DNA of 64,000 nt from Nocardioides luti (GCF_014212315.1 NZ_JACKXE010000001.1:1674001-1738000); one strand, 5' to 3'; shown: positions 24,137-33,385, numbered from the stretch's first letter. Program-made: numbers and translations. Notes: a model not told the origin generated them from the sequence alone.

Positions 24137-25416
24137 CGCAGCGACACCTGCGCCCCCCGTGCCATCGGCCCGACGAGCAGGACGCCCAGGTCGGGGACGT
24201 CACCGGCCGCGAGGCCCAGCGAGGGACCGAGCAACGACTTGAGCAAGTCCGACTCCTGGGTGCTGCCGGCCATGCCGGTCGCGTTGCGGAAGTACGACGG
24301 GGCGACCCGCGAGGTGCCCTTGCCGGTGGGCGAGTCGACGCCGTCGTTGAAGTTGGGCTGGTGGCGCACCGGGTTGCTCTGCGACCACGGCGGGTTGGGC
24401 AGGTGGAGGCAGTTCGGCCCGCGCTTCTCGGCGTACCGCGGGACGTCACCGGCGTTGTAGCCGCGCGGCTGGTTGGGCAGGGTCTCGAGCACGATGTGCA
24501 GGGTGAAGTTGCGGAACGCCTCGGCCTGCAGCTTGCCGGCGTTGACGATGCCGCTCGTGAGGCAGGAGTACTCGGGGGCGTACTTCGCGAACACCTTGAG
24601 CTGCTGGGAGCCGAGGCTGCTCAGCCGGATCAGGTTGTCGCCGTTGGCGTCGAGGAAGCCCTTGGCGGTGTCGGAGAACGACGCGACGTCGGTGAAGAGC
24701 GCGTTCAGCTTGACCGAGCGGTCCTCGAGGGTGCCGGTCGTCTTCACCGTGTTGCGGAGGATCTCGCCGATCTGCGGCAGCGCGGCGGCGTAGGTGTCGG
24801 ACACCTTCGAGGTCAGCCGCAGGTCCTCGACGAAGCCGGGGATCTGCGGGTTGAGCCGCTTGAGGTAGGCGTCGACGGTCTCGAGGTTCTCGCCGATCTG
24901 CTCGCCGCGGCCCTCGAGGGCGGTGGCGATGGCGTTCAGCGTCATGTTGATCTCGGCCGGCTGCACCGCCCGCAGGAGGGGGTACAGGTCGGAGAGGACC
25001 TTCTCGACCTCGATCGAGACCTGGGTGCGCTCGATGTCGGCACCGGGCTCGATGTGGTCCGGGGCCGGGTCGTCGGGGACGACCAGGGAGACGTACTTCT
25101 CGCCGAAGAGCGTCTTGGGGACGATCGAGCCGGTGACGTTCGCGGGGATCGTGTCGATCTGCGACGGGAAGATGCCCAGCGTGAGCGTGGCACCGTCCGC
25201 GTCGGACTTCATGTCGGTGACCTCGCCGACGATGACGCCGCGGATCTTGACGTCGGCCCGCGCCGGGAGCTGCAGGCCGATGGTCGACGTCTGCAGGGTC
25301 ACGTTGTCGTAGTCGGTGAACTTCTTGGTGAAGATGCCGTAGGTGAGGTAGACGCCGCCCACGAGCAGGACGAGGAACACGACACCGAGGATCTTGACGT
25401 TCTGGAGGATCTTCAT
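24133..25416 (-). CDS. mceA: MCE family protein, first of operon (MceA)
   Basis: This 427-aa protein has a membrane helix at about 9-27, an MCE domain (about 37-125; VTLQTSTIGLQLPARADVKI and GVIVGEVTDM) and a long helical section up to about 290. The tail contains two Cys (EYSCLTSG, GPNCLHLP) and a Pro/Asn-rich end. It begins 4 bp after the yrbEB stop. By family it contributes to the hexameric Mce lipid channel anchored at the YrbE-MceG transporter. Confidence 0.92.
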   Translation of the reverse strand: MKILQNVKILGVVFLVLLVGGVYLTYGIFTKKFTDYDNVTLQTSTIGLQLPARADVKIRGVIVGEVTDMKSDADGATLTLGIFPSQIDTIPANVTGSIVPKTLFGEKYVSLVVPDDPAPDHIEPGADIERTQVSIEVEKVLSDLYPLLRAVQPAEINMTLNAIATALEGRGEQIGENLETVDAYLKRLNPQIPGFVEDLRLTSKVSDTYAAALPQIGEILRNTVKTTGTLEDRSVKLNALFTDVASFSDTAKGFLDANGDNLIRLSSLGSQQLKVFAKYAPEYSCLTSGIVNAGKLQAEAFRNFTLHIVLETLPNQPRGYNAGDVPRYAEKRGPNCLHLPNPPWSQSNPVRHQPNFNDGVDSPTGKGTSRVAPSYFRNATGMAGSTQESDLLKSLLGPSLGLAAGDVPDLGVLLVGPMARGAQVSLR

Positions 25417-25420
25417 CGCC

Positions 25421-26248
25421 TCAACCCGCCAGTCTGACGGTGGTGGTGGTGCCCCAGATGGCCATCGACAGGAAGAGGTCGATGACGTTGATCGCGACGA
25501 TGCTGGTCCGCACGGCGCGCCCGACGGCCACGCCCACCCCGGCGGGACCGCCCGAGGCGGTGTAGCCGTGGTAGCAGTGGATCAGGATGACGGTGACCGC
25601 GAAGACGAGCACCTTGCCGAACGACCACAGCACGTCACCCGGGGGCAGGAACTGGTTGAAGTAGTGGTCGTAGGTGCCGGCGCTCTGGCCGAAGAACTTG
25701 GTCACCGTGAGCCGCGTCGCGAAGTACGACGACAGCAGGCCCACGACGTAGAGCGGGATGATCGCGATCAGTCCGCCGATGATGCGGGTCGTCACGAGGA
25801 ACGGCAGCGAGGGGATCGCCATCACCTCGAGGGCGTCGACCTCCTCGGAGATCCGCATGGCGCCGAGCTGGGCGGTGAAGCCGCAGCCGACCGTCGCCGC
25901 GAGCGCGATCCCGGAGACCAGCGGTGCGATCTCGCGGGTGTTGAAGTAGGCCGAGACGAAGCCCGAGAACGCCGCGGTGCCGATCTGGTTGAGCGCGGCG
26001 TAGCCCTGGAGCCCGACCTCGGTGCCGGTGAAGAAGCAGAGCGCGGTGATGACGCCGACCGTGCCGCCGATGACCGCGAGCGAGCCGGAGCCGAGGGTGA
26101 CCTCGGCCAGGATGCGCAGGATCTCCTTCTTGTAGCGCCGGATCGTGCGCGGCGTCCACGCGAGGGCGCGGATGAAGAACGCGAGCTCGGCGCCGAGGTC
26201 GTCGAGGGTCTTGAGGGGCTTGGCGTAGACCGCCCGGATGCTGGCCAT
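25421..26248 (-). CDS. yrbEB: MlaE/YrbE family ABC permease (second permease)
   Basis: This 275-aa integral membrane protein has about five or six hydrophobic segments and the MlaE-family loop AQLGAMRISEEVDALEVMAI (about 144-163), where EEVDALEVM is the segment that couples to the ATPase. It pairs with the upstream YrbEA permease to form the membrane core of the Mce lipid importer. It ends 4 bp before mceA and starts 4 bp after yrbEA. Confidence 0.93.
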   Translation of the reverse strand: MASIRAVYAKPLKTLDDLGAELAFFIRALAWTPRTIRRYKKEILRILAEVTLGSGSLAVIGGTVGVITALCFFTGTEVGLQGYAALNQIGTAAFSGFVSAYFNTREIAPLVSGIALAATVGCGFTAQLGAMRISEEVDALEVMAIPSLPFLVTTRIIGGLIAIIPLYVVGLLSSYFATRLTVTKFFGQSAGTYDHYFNQFLPPGDVLWSFGKVLVFAVTVILIHCYHGYTASGGPAGVGVAVGRAVRTSIVAINVIDLFLSMAIWGTTTTVRLAG

Positions 26249-26252
26249 GTCG

Positions 26253-27053
26253 TCAACCCGTCTTTGGTGGGACGAGCTGGAAGTAGATCGCGCTCATCAC
26301 GAAGTTGACGACGAACAGGAGCATGAAGGAGACGACGACGGACTCGTTCACCGCGTCACCGACCCCCTTGGGTCCACCGGCTGCATTCATCCCCTTGTAG
26401 GACGCGACGATCGCCGCGATCAGACCGAACACGAGGGCCTTCGCCATGCCCTGCCACAGGTCGGGCAGCTGTGCCAGGGCGGTGAAGCTCGCTAGATAGG
26501 CCCCTGGTGTCCCGTCCTGGAGGACGACGTTGAAGACGTAGCCGCCGGCCACGCCGACGACGCTGACGAGGCCGTTGAGGAAGACGGCCACGAGCATGCA
26601 GGCGAGGACGCGCGGCACGACGAGGCGCTGGATCGGGTCGATGCCCAGCACCATCATGGCGTCGAGCTCCTCGCGGATCTTGCGGGCACCGAGGTCGGCC
26701 GCGATGGCCGACCCGCCGGCGCCGGCGATCAGCAGCGAGGTCGCGATCGGCCCGGCTTCTCGTACGACGGCGAGCACCGAGGCCGAGCCCGTGAACGACT
26801 GGGCGCCGAACTGCTTGATCAGGCCGCCGACCTGCAGCGCGATGACCGCGCCGAAGGGGATGGCGACCAGGGCCGTCGGGATGATCGTGACGGAGGCGAT
26901 GAACCAGGCCTGCTGGAGGAACTCCCGCATCTGGAACGGGCGCTTGAACAGGCCGCGCCCGACGTCGAGGCCGAAGGCGAAGAGCTTGCCCGCGGTCCCG
27001 ATCGGTGCGAGCGCGCGGCTCGCGGTGAGTGTTGCCATGGTCGTGTCAGCCAC
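26253..27053 (-). CDS. yrbEA: MlaE/YrbE family ABC permease (first permease)
   Basis: This 266-aa integral membrane protein has the MlaE-family loop AADLGARKIREELDAMMVLG with IDPIQRLVVPRVLA after it, and five or so membrane helices. The start is not settled: GTG at 27053 overlaps the mceG stop by 8 nt, while ATG at 27038 avoids the overlap and loses five residues; neither has a strong ribosome site. It forms a heterodimer with YrbEB by family. Confidence 0.92.
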   Translation of the reverse strand: MADTTMATLTASRALAPIGTAGKLFAFGLDVGRGLFKRPFQMREFLQQAWFIASVTIIPTALVAIPFGAVIALQVGGLIKQFGAQSFTGSASVLAVVREAGPIATSLLIAGAGGSAIAADLGARKIREELDAMMVLGIDPIQRLVVPRVLACMLVAVFLNGLVSVVGVAGGYVFNVVLQDGTPGAYLASFTALAQLPDLWQGMAKALVFGLIAAIVASYKGMNAAGGPKGVGDAVNESVVVSFMLLFVVNFVMSAIYFQLVPPKTG

Positions 27054-27999
27054 CCGTCGTCATCGGCATGTTCTCCTCGAACGAACCGGGAGGCGGAGTG
27101 ATGTTGTTGTCGCGGCACCAGGCACCGGGCTCGCGCTGGCTGCGGCGCGGGATGCCGTTCGAGGGCTCGAGCTGCATCGGGATCGGCGGCAGCGGCGGCA
27201 TGTCGATGTCCTTCTCCGCCTCGAGCTCGTCGGCGTCCTTCTCCTCGGACATGCCGATCGGGCCGACGGTCTGGGCGTTGAGGAACTGCCGCACCACCGG
27301 CTCCTCCGAGGACAGCAGCATCTCGCGCGGGCCGAACATGGCCAGGTGCTTGTGGTAGAGCAGGCCGATGTTGTCGGGCACCGTGCGGGCGGTGTTGATG
27401 TCGTGCGTCACGATCAGGAACGTCGCGTCGATCTGCGCGTTCAGGTCGATGAAGAGCTGGTTGATGAACGACGTGCGCACCGGGTCCAGCCCGGAGTCCG
27501 GCTCGTCGATCAGCAGGATCTCGGGGTCGAGCACGAGCGCGCGGGCCAGGCCGGCGCGCTTGCGCATGCCACCGGAGATCTCGCCGGGGAGCTTGGTCTC
27601 GGCACCGATCAGGCCGACGAGGTCCATCTTCTCCATGACGACGTCGCGGACCTCGGACTCGGACTTCTTGGTGTGCTCGCGCAACGGGAAGGCCACGTTG
27701 TCGTAGAGCGTCATCGAGCCGAACATCGCGCCGTCCTGGAACAGCACGCCGAAGAGCTTGCGGATCTCGTAGAGGTCCTTCTCCGAGCAGCTCGCGATGT
27801 CGGTGCCCTCGATGATGATCGAGCCCTTGTCGGGCTTCAGCAGCCCGATCAGCGCCTTGAGGAAGACCGACTTGCCCGTCCCCGAGGGGCCGAGCATGAC
27901 CGAGACCTCACCCGCGGGGATCGTCAGGCTCACATCACCCCAGATGAGCTGTTTGCCGAACGACTTCGTCAGGTCATTGACCTTGATCTCTACGCCCAC
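27046..27999 (-). CDS. mceG: ABC transporter ATPase energising the Mce system (MceG/Mkl)
   Basis: This 317-aa ATPase has Walker A GPSGTGKS (37-44), Q-loop LFQDGAMFGS, signature ISGGMRKR, Walker B EILLIDEP with SGLDP D-loop, and switch His in VTHDI. After the ATPase core (about 250 aa) there is a C-terminal extension of about 65 aa, acidic then Pro-rich, as in Mkl/MceG. It would power lipid import through YrbEA/B. It is the first gene of the operon. In Mycobacterium tuberculosis the orphan mceG (mkl, Rv0655) lies in the same rplL-rpoB interval, without yrbE and mce genes. Confidence 0.94.
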   Translation of the reverse strand: MGVEIKVNDLTKSFGKQLIWGDVSLTIPAGEVSVMLGPSGTGKSVFLKALIGLLKPDKGSIIIEGTDIASCSEKDLYEIRKLFGVLFQDGAMFGSMTLYDNVAFPLREHTKKSESEVRDVVMEKMDLVGLIGAETKLPGEISGGMRKRAGLARALVLDPEILLIDEPDSGLDPVRTSFINQLFIDLNAQIDATFLIVTHDINTARTVPDNIGLLYHKHLAMFGPREMLLSSEEPVVRQFLNAQTVGPIGMSEEKDADELEAEKDIDMPPLPPIPMQLEPSNGIPRRSQREPGAWCRDNNITPPPGSFEENMPMTTGG

Positions 28000-28193
28000 T
28001 GGTCAGCCTCTCCCACTTCGACCCATGTCCCGCGGTTACTGTCCCCCGAGCAGGCGCGCGTAAACGACAATCCCACTGACCGGTAACAACGGCGTTCCCG
28101 CCGCGAGGTTACGCGGGATTCTTGCTCCCGTCACTCCCCTGACATGCAACGAGATCATTACGTTGGATTTCCGGGCCTGACCTGCAGAAATGC

Positions 28194-28234
28194 GACAGGG
28201 GCGACCACCCGGGAACCGGGTGGCCGCCCCTGTC
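28194..28234 (-). terminator. rplL terminator hairpin
   Basis: GACAGGGGCGACCACCCGG pairs with CCGGGTGGCCGCCCCTGTC, 19 positions with a 3-nt loop. The only imperfect pair is A-C on the plus strand but G-U in the minus-strand RNA, so it folds fully only in the rplL direction. It lies 18 bp after the rplL stop. The rest of the 28000-28251 gap holds the mceG leader; no clear promoter could be picked. Confidence 0.85.
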
Positions 28235-28251
28235 GGCGGATCAGCGTGAGG

Positions 28252-28641
28252 TCACTTGACGGTGACCGAGGCGCCGGCGCCCTCGAGGGCCTCCTTGGCC
28301 TTCTCGGCCGCAGCCTTGTCGACCTTCTCCAGGATCGCCTTGGGGGCGGACTCGACCAGGTCCTTGGCCTCCTTGAGACCGAGGGACGTGAGCGCGCGCA
28401 CCTCCTTGATGACGTTGATCTTCTTGTCGCCGGCCGACTCGAGGATGACGTCGAACTCGTCCTGCTCGGCGGCGTCGTCGCCACCAGCAGCACCGCCGGC
28501 GGCGGGGGCCGCGGCGACAGCAACGGGAGCAGCAGCGGTGACGCCGAACGTCTCCTCGAACTGCTTCACGAACTCGGAGAGCTCGATGAGGGTCATTTCC
28601 TTGAACGCGTCGAGCAGCTCGTCGGTGGTGAGCTTCGCCAT
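28252..28641 (-). CDS. rplL: 50S ribosomal protein L7/L12
   Basis: This 129-aa acidic protein forms the ribosomal stalk that recruits translation factors. The N-terminal dimer domain ([20 protein letters not shown]) is followed by the Ala-rich hinge (about 38-60) and the C-terminal factor-binding domain ([31 protein letters not shown]). ATG at 28641 is chosen: AAGGA lies 9 nt upstream and the product starts MAKLTTDE. It follows rplJ after 87 bp and ends in a strong hairpin. Confidence 0.98.
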   Translation of the reverse strand: MAKLTTDELLDAFKEMTLIELSEFVKQFEETFGVTAAAPVAVAAAPAAGGAAGGDDAAEQDEFDVILESAGDKKINVIKEVRALTSLGLKEAKDLVESAPKAILEKVDKAAAEKAKEALEGAGASVTVK

Positions 28642-28728
28642 GATGGCGTTTCCTTCCATTCGGTGGTCCGCCCCTCGTGGGGGTCGGACCGGGTTTCAGG
28701 TGGTGGGTACCTCGGGATGAGCCGGAGC

Positions 28729-29421
28729 TCAGGCCTCGGTGGCTTCGCCCTCATCGGAGGTCTCGGCCTCGGCAGCGGGGGTCTCCTCGGAGGGAGCCTC
28801 CTCTGCCGCGGGAGCCTCGTCAGCGGGGGTCTCGGTCGCGTCGTCCGCGGCCGGGGCCTCCTCGGCGGCGGCCGGCGTACCGGCACCACCTGCGAGGATC
28901 GAGGGGTCCTGCTCGGCCTTCGCCTGCAGGGCGCCGGCGAGCCGGGCAGCCTGTGCGAGCGGGGCGTTGAGCAGGTAGACGGCCTGGCTGAGCGACGCGA
29001 GCATCGCACCAGCCATCTTGCCCAGGAGCACCTCGCGCGACTCGAGGTCGGCCAGCTTGGCGACCTCCTTCGCGTCGAGGATGTTGCCGTCCAGGACGCC
29101 GCCCTTGATGATCAGGGCGGGGTTTGCCTTGGCAAAGTCACGCAGACCCTTGGCCGCCTCGACCACGTCGCCGTTGATGAAGGCGATGGCGGTCGGACCG
29201 GCCAGGAGGTCGTCGAAGCCGGAGATGCCCACCTGATTGGCGGCGATCTTGGCCAGCGTGTTCTTGACCACGGCGTAGTTGGCGTTCTCGCCGAGGGAGC
29301 GCCGCAGGTCCTGCAGCTGCTTCACGGTGAGACCGCGGTAGTCGGTCAGCACTGCGCCGTCGGCGTCGTTGAAGGACTCAACGATCTCCTCGACGGCGGC
29401 CTGCCTGTCTGCCCGCGCCAT
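28729..29421 (-). CDS. rplJ: 50S ribosomal protein L10
   Basis: This 230-aa protein anchors L7/L12 to the ribosome. The conserved part is residues 1-175 ([33 protein letters not shown]). Residues about 180-230 are an acidic Ala/Glu/Pro extension, longer than in most L10 proteins and probably disordered. A GAAGGAG ribosome site precedes the ATG. It has its own promoter and a 195-nt structured leader. L10-L12 usually represses its own translation by binding this leader. Confidence 0.98.
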   Translation of the reverse strand: MARADRQAAVEEIVESFNDADGAVLTDYRGLTVKQLQDLRRSLGENANYAVVKNTLAKIAANQVGISGFDDLLAGPTAIAFINGDVVEAAKGLRDFAKANPALIIKGGVLDGNILDAKEVAKLADLESREVLLGKMAGAMLASLSQAVYLLNAPLAQAARLAGALQAKAEQDPSILAGGAGTPAAAEEAPAADDATETPADEAPAAEEAPSEETPAAEAETSDEGEATEA

Positions 29422-29616
29422 GGGTCTCCTTCTTCCGGACTGGGAGACCGCTGCCGGCCCGGAGAAGACGAACGCCCCGAGCGCAGGCGCTCAGGGCGAG
29501 GAGATCAGGTCGTGACGACCGGATTCTTGCTCTGACACCTGCGCAGGCCGTTCGCACTTCGGCGAACCTTCGGTCGGGCTGCAGTTGCTGCTCGACCACC
29601 GGCGGTCTCTGGTTTC
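29422..29616 (-). ncRNA. Probable ribosomal protein L10 leader
   Basis: From the predicted start (about 29616) to the rplJ ATG the transcript has about 195 nt and three hairpins: GTTCGC/GCGAAC, GGTCGT/ACGACC, and a 12-bp stem at 29473-29498 (CGCCCTGAGCGC with GCGCTCGGGGCG in RNA sense). Position and structure fit the L10 leader class that L10(L12)4 binds. The kink-turn motif was not verified. Confidence 0.55.
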
Positions 29617-29623
29617 AGGAGGA

Positions 29624-29652
29624 ACATTACGCGGCAGCCCGGGAGCGACCAA
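29624..29652 (-). promoter_or_regulatory. rplJL promoter
   Basis: On the minus strand TTGGTC (29647-29652) is followed after 17 bp by TAATGT (29624-29629), a good housekeeping-sigma match. It lies just upstream of the structured L10 leader and downstream of the dehydrogenase gene. Confidence 0.65.
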
Positions 29653-29685
29653 ATCGGCCCCGGCCCGGCACGTGGCCGGCCCGTG

Positions 29686-30636
29686 TCAGGTGAGCAGCCG
29701 GACCGGCTCGCCGGCCAGCCACGCCGCGACGTCCTCGACGGCCTCGGTGAAGTAGGTCCGGTAGTTGCCCGCGGTCACGTAGCCCAGGTGGGGGGTCGCC
29801 AGCACGTTGGGCAACGAGCGCAGCGGGTCGTCGACGGGCAGCGGCTCGGTGTCGAAGACGTCGAGCCCGGCGCCGGCGATCCGCCGCTCGGCGAGGGCGT
29901 CGAGCAGGGCCGGGGTGTCGACGAGGCCCGCGCGCGAGGTGTTGAGGAGGTACGCCGTGGGCCGCATGGCGGCCAGCTCGGCCGCTCCCAGCAGCCCCCG
30001 GGTGCGCTCGGAGAGGACCAGGTGCAGGGTGACGACGTCGCTCGCGCCGAGCAGCCCGTGCAGGGTCGTGGCCCGGCGTACCCCCGCGGCGGCCGCCCGC
30101 TCCTCGGTGAGGTGGGGGCTCCACGCGACGACGTCCATCCCGAAGGCCTGCCCGATCGCGGCGACCCGGCTCCCGATCTTGCCGAGCCCGACCACGCCGA
30201 GCACCGCGCCGGCCAGGTCGGCGCCGACCGTCGACTGCCAGGGGCCGCCGTCGCGGAACGCCGCACCCTCGGGGCCGAGACCGCGGGCCAGGCCGAGCAG
30301 CAGCGCCCAGGTCAGCTCCACGGGAGGGGTCGGCGACGAGCCGGTGCCGCACACCGTGATCCCCCGCGCCCGGCAGGCGGCCAGGTCGATCGAGGCGTTG
30401 CGCATCCCGCTGGTCACGACCAGCCGCAGCGCCGGCAGCCGTGCGAGCAGCGAGGCGGTCAGCGGCGTGCGCTCGCGCATCACGACGACGACCTCGGCGT
30501 TCGCCAGCGCGGCGGCGACGGCGTCCTCGCCGTCGAGGTGCTCGCGCACGACGGTCGTGGCCACCCCGTCGAGCGCGGTCCAGTCGGCGTACGACGTCGC
30601 GACGCCCTGGTAGTCGTCGAGGATCACGCACCGCAT
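29686..30636 (-). CDS. D-2-hydroxyacid dehydrogenase family protein
   Basis: This 316-aa NAD-dependent enzyme has the GLGKIG dinucleotide motif, Arg in the LVVTSGMRNASID and LLNTSRAGLVD region, Glu in FDTEPLP and the catalytic His in TPHLG. By family it interconverts 2-hydroxy and 2-oxo acids; the substrate is not clear, and phosphoglycerate or glyoxylate are only two options. ATG at 30636 is used; an upstream in-frame start would add 10 residues with no ribosome site. It sits alone between rplA and rplJ in the same direction, and the perfect hairpin at 30653-30680 separates it from rplA. Confidence 0.88.
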   Translation of the reverse strand: MRCVILDDYQGVATSYADWTALDGVATTVVREHLDGEDAVAAALANAEVVVVMRERTPLTASLLARLPALRLVVTSGMRNASIDLAACRARGITVCGTGSSPTPPVELTWALLLGLARGLGPEGAAFRDGGPWQSTVGADLAGAVLGVVGLGKIGSRVAAIGQAFGMDVVAWSPHLTEERAAAAGVRRATTLHGLLGASDVVTLHLVLSERTRGLLGAAELAAMRPTAYLLNTSRAGLVDTPALLDALAERRIAGAGLDVFDTEPLPVDDPLRSLPNVLATPHLGYVTAGNYRTYFTEAVEDVAAWLAGEPVRLLT

Positions 30637-30652
30637 GCCCGCAACGTACGAC

Positions 30653-30680
30653 GCCCCGGTCACCATCAGGTGACCGGGGC
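30653..30680 (-). terminator. rplA terminator hairpin
   Basis: GCCCCGGTCACC pairs perfectly with GGTGACCGGGGC (12 bp, loop ATCA). It is 24 bp after the rplA stop and ends the rplK-rplA unit. Being perfect it could work in both directions, but no converging gene needs it. Confidence 0.85.
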
Positions 30681-30704
30681 GGCGTGCGCGACTGCGAGGG
30701 TGGA

Positions 30705-31427
30705 TCAGGCCTGGACGGCCTCCTCCTCGGCGGCGACGTTCTTGGTGCGGTTCGGGTCGACCTGGACACCGGGGCCCATGGTCGTCGACACGGTCACCTT
30801 GCGCAGGTAGCGGCCCTTGGAGCTGGCCGGCTTGAGACGCAGCACCTCCTCGAGGGCGGCGGCGTAGTTCTCCGCGAGCTGGCCCTCGGAGAAGGACGCC
30901 TTGCCGATGATGAAGTGCAGGTTGGCGTGACGGTCCACGCGGAACTCGATCTTGCCGCCCTTGATGTCGGTCACGGCCTTGGCCACGTCCGGCGTCACGG
31001 TGCCCGTCTTCGGGTTCGGCATGAGGCCACGCGGGCCGAGCACGCGACCGAGGCGGCCGACCTTGCCCATCATGTCGGGGGTCGCGACGACGGCGTCGAA
31101 GTCGAGCCAGCCGCCGGCGACCTTCTCGATGAGCTCGTCGCCACCGACGACGTCGGCGCCGGCCTCACGGGCGGCCTCGGCCTTGTCACCGTTCGCGAAC
31201 ACCAGGACCTTGGCGGTCTTGCCGGTGCCGTGCGGCAGGTTGACGGTGCCGCGGACCATCTGGTCGGCCTTGCGGGGGTCGACGCCGAGACGCATGACGA
31301 CGTCCACGGTCTCGTCGAACTTCTTCTTGCTGGAGGTCTTCGCGATCTTGATCGCGGCCAGCGGGGCGTAGAGCTCGTCCTTGTCGAACTGCTCGGCCGC
31401 CGCGCGGTAGGTCTTGCTGCGCTGCAT
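30705..31427 (-). CDS. rplA: 50S ribosomal protein L1
   Basis: This 240-aa protein is part of the mobile L1 stalk that helps release tRNA from the E site. It has [20 protein letters not shown], the conserved [20 protein letters not shown] and [20 protein letters not shown]. The start is ATG at 31427. It follows rplK after 80 bp. In many bacteria L1 also represses its own operon by binding the leader near rplK; a mimic site was not sought in detail. Confidence 0.98.
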   Translation of the reverse strand: MQRSKTYRAAAEQFDKDELYAPLAAIKIAKTSSKKKFDETVDVVMRLGVDPRKADQMVRGTVNLPHGTGKTAKVLVFANGDKAEAAREAGADVVGGDELIEKVAGGWLDFDAVVATPDMMGKVGRLGRVLGPRGLMPNPKTGTVTPDVAKAVTDIKGGKIEFRVDRHANLHFIIGKASFSEGQLAENYAAALEEVLRLKPASSKGRYLRKVTVSTTMGPGVQVDPNRTKNVAAEEEAVQA

Positions 31428-31507
31428 GGTGTTCTCGTTTCTGAAGAGATGTGGTCTTCGGTGGGCCAGCGCGGCCCTGCCACGGGGTGTCGGCTAGTGC
31501 GCCGCGA

Positions 31508-31936
31508 TCAGTCGGTGGTGACGCCCATGGAGCGGGCGGTGCCCTCGACGATCTTCATCGCGGCGTCGATGTCGTTGGCGTTCAGGTCGGGCAGCTTCGT
31601 GGTCGCGATCTCGCGGATCTGGTCCTTGGTCAGCTTGCCGACCTTCTCCTTGTGCGGGACGCCCGAGCCCTTCTTGAGGCCGGCGGCCTTCTTGATCAGC
31701 TCGGCGGCCGGAGGCGTCTTCGTGATGAAGGTGAAGGAGCGGTCCTCGTAGATGGTGATCTCGACGGGGATCACGTTGCCGCGCATGGACTCCGTCTGGG
31801 CGTTGTACGCCTTGCAGAACTCCATGATGTTCACGCCGTGCGGACCGAGGGCGGTACCGACCGGCGGGGCGGGCGTCGCGGCGCCGGCCTGCAGCTGCAC
31901 CTTGACGAGTGCAGCGATCTTCTTCTTGGGAGGCAT
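31508..31936 (-). CDS. rplK: 50S ribosomal protein L11
   Basis: This 142-aa protein lies at the base of the L7/L12 stalk in the GTPase-associated centre. It begins [17 protein letters not shown] and has [20 protein letters not shown], the Pro-rich hinge region that binds thiostrepton in other bacteria, and a C-terminal RNA-binding domain ([15 protein letters not shown], [20 protein letters not shown]). It follows nusG after a 184-bp gap that carries a dispersed repeat and hairpins. Confidence 0.98.
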   Translation of the reverse strand: MPPKKKIAALVKVQLQAGAATPAPPVGTALGPHGVNIMEFCKAYNAQTESMRGNVIPVEITIYEDRSFTFITKTPPAAELIKKAAGLKKGSGVPHKEKVGKLTKDQIREIATTKLPDLNANDIDAAMKIVEGTARSMGVTTD

Positions 31937-32019
31937 TCCTGTTTTCTCTCTCTCGTGTGGTCATGACGGGGGACTCCCCCCTGCCACATTTCCTGGTCTC
32001 TCGATTCCCGTACCTACCG

Positions 32020-32117
32020 GGTTTCGAGACGCGTCACGCACTCCCTCGCAAGCTCGGGTGTGCGTCGACGCTCCTCAACCTTTTCGCCTGTCCAGCGCTT
32101 CGCAAGCTCAGCGCTGG
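32020..32117. repeat. Two stem-loops with identical loops in the nusG-rplK gap
   Basis: The element 32020-32080 begins GGTTTCGAGACGCG and ends GCTCCTCAACC. Its core is a hairpin, CGCACTCCC (32037-32045) with GGGTGTGCG (32056-32064), around the loop TCGCAAGCTC. A second, perfect hairpin CCAGCGCT/AGCGCTGG (32092-32117) has exactly the same 10-nt loop and ends 3 bp after the nusG stop, so it may act as a partial terminator. The ends match those of the repeat inside hmgA. Confidence 0.8.
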
Positions 32118-32120
32118 GGC

Positions 32121-32957
32121 TCAAACCTTCTGGATCTGCGAGAAGCTCAGCTCGACCGGGGTCTCCCGGCCGAAGATCTCGACGAGGGCCTTGACCCTCT
32201 GCGACTCCGCGTTGATCTCGGTGATCGTGGCGTGCAGCGTGGCGAACGGGCCGTCCACCACCATGACCGAGTCGGACACGTCGAAGTCGGCGACCTCGAC
32301 GGGCTTCTTGGCGGTCGCGCCGCCCGAGGGCGACGGGGTGCCGGCGGCCATGGCCTCGGCCTCGGCGCGGGCGACCACGGCGGGGGCGAGCATGTTCTCG
32401 ACCTCGCTCATGCTCAGCGGCACGGGCTGGTGGCTGTGGCCGACGAAGCCGGTGACCGACGGGGTGTGCCGCACGGCGGCCCAGGACTCGTCGGTGAGGT
32501 CCATGCGGACGAGGACGTAGCCGGGGAGGACGGTGCGCTTGACCATCTTGCGCTGGCCGTTCTTGATCTCCGCGACCTCCTCGGTGGGGACCACGATCTC
32601 GTGGATGTAGTCCTCCATGTTCAGGGAGATGATGCGGTTCTCGAGGTTCGACTTCACGCGGTTCTCCATGCCGGAGTACGTGTGCACGACGAACCAGTCG
32701 CCCGGCTTCGCCCACAGCTCGCGGCGGAAGACCTCGAGCGGGTCGTTCTCGTCGGGGGTCTCGTCGTCCGCGGCGTCGGCGTCCTCGTCGGACTCCTCGG
32801 CGACGGGCTCGACCACCTCGGGGGCGGACGGCGCGGTCAGGCCGGACTCGGGGTCCACGAGGACCTCGGAGGTCTCCTCGGGGGCGTCCGTCCCGTCCTG
32901 GGTGGTCTCCTCGGCCTCGGCCGAGTCGTACTGCTCCGACACGTGCTGCTCCGTCAC
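32121..32957 (-). CDS. nusG: Transcription termination/antitermination protein NusG
   Basis: This 278-aa protein binds RNA polymerase and modulates pausing, termination and coupling to translation. Residues 1-82 are an acidic Glu/Asp/Ala extension absent from E. coli NusG (181 aa) but usual in actinobacteria. The NGN domain starts at about 84 ([20 protein letters not shown]) and contains [10 protein letters not shown]. The KOW domain (about 222-278) has [20 protein letters not shown]. Start is GTG at 32957. It follows secE after 41 bp. Confidence 0.97.
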   Translation of the reverse strand: MTEQHVSEQYDSAEAEETTQDGTDAPEETSEVLVDPESGLTAPSAPEVVEPVAEESDEDADAADDETPDENDPLEVFRRELWAKPGDWFVVHTYSGMENRVKSNLENRIISLNMEDYIHEIVVPTEEVAEIKNGQRKMVKRTVLPGYVLVRMDLTDESWAAVRHTPSVTGFVGHSHQPVPLSMSEVENMLAPAVVARAEAEAMAAGTPSPSGGATAKKPVEVADFDVSDSVMVVDGPFATLHATITEINAESQRVKALVEIFGRETPVELSFSQIQKV

Positions 32958-32998
32958 TTCTGGATCACTCGCGATCTTGGTGGGGTGGGACCGGGTGG

Positions 32999-33247
32999 TC
33001 AGCTGTTCGACGAGCCCGCGAAGATCGCGAACACGAGCTTGCCGAAGCCCAGGTCGAGGGCCGAGACCAGCGCCATCATGAAGATGACGAAGACCATGAC
33101 CACGATGAAGTACGTGACCAGCTGCTCCTGGGTCGGGTAGACGACCTTGCGCAGCTCGGCGACGACCTGCCGGTAGAACACGGGGAGGCTGGTGCGCTTG
33201 TCGGCCTTGCTGTCGCGCGAACCGCGGACCGCCTTGCTGTCCGACAC
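32999..33247 (-). CDS. secE: Preprotein translocase subunit SecE
   Basis: This 82-aa protein clamps SecY in the protein export channel. After a charged N-terminal part it has [20 protein letters not shown], the conserved amphipathic SecE region, and one membrane helix (about 44-64). GTG at 33247 is chosen; the frame is open far upstream but that is the reverse of other genes. It sits between tRNA-Trp and nusG, the conserved actinobacterial order. Confidence 0.96.
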   Translation of the reverse strand: MSDSKAVRGSRDSKADKRTSLPVFYRQVVAELRKVVYPTQEQLVTYFIVVMVFVIFMMALVSALDLGFGKLVFAIFAGSSNS

Positions 33248-33312
33248 GCCGTCACCTCTCCTCGTCCGGCTCAGCCGACCCGGTGGTGCGACTGAGTGAA
33301 GCTGTTGCCTTG

Positions 33313-33385
33313 CAGGGCACGAGGGACTTGAACCCCCAACCTTCGGTTTTGGAGACCGATGCTCTGCCAGTTGAGCTAGTGCCCT
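33313..33385 (-). tRNA. tRNA-Trp (CCA anticodon)
   Basis: A 73-nt cloverleaf with acceptor stem AGGGCAC/GTGCCCT, D-arm TAGCTCAACTGGCAGAGCA, anticodon loop CTCCAAA with anticodon CCA, T-arm GGGGGTTCAAGTCCC, and discriminator G as expected for tRNA-Trp. No CCA end is encoded. It lies 65 bp before secE and is likely cotranscribed with it. Confidence 0.97.
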
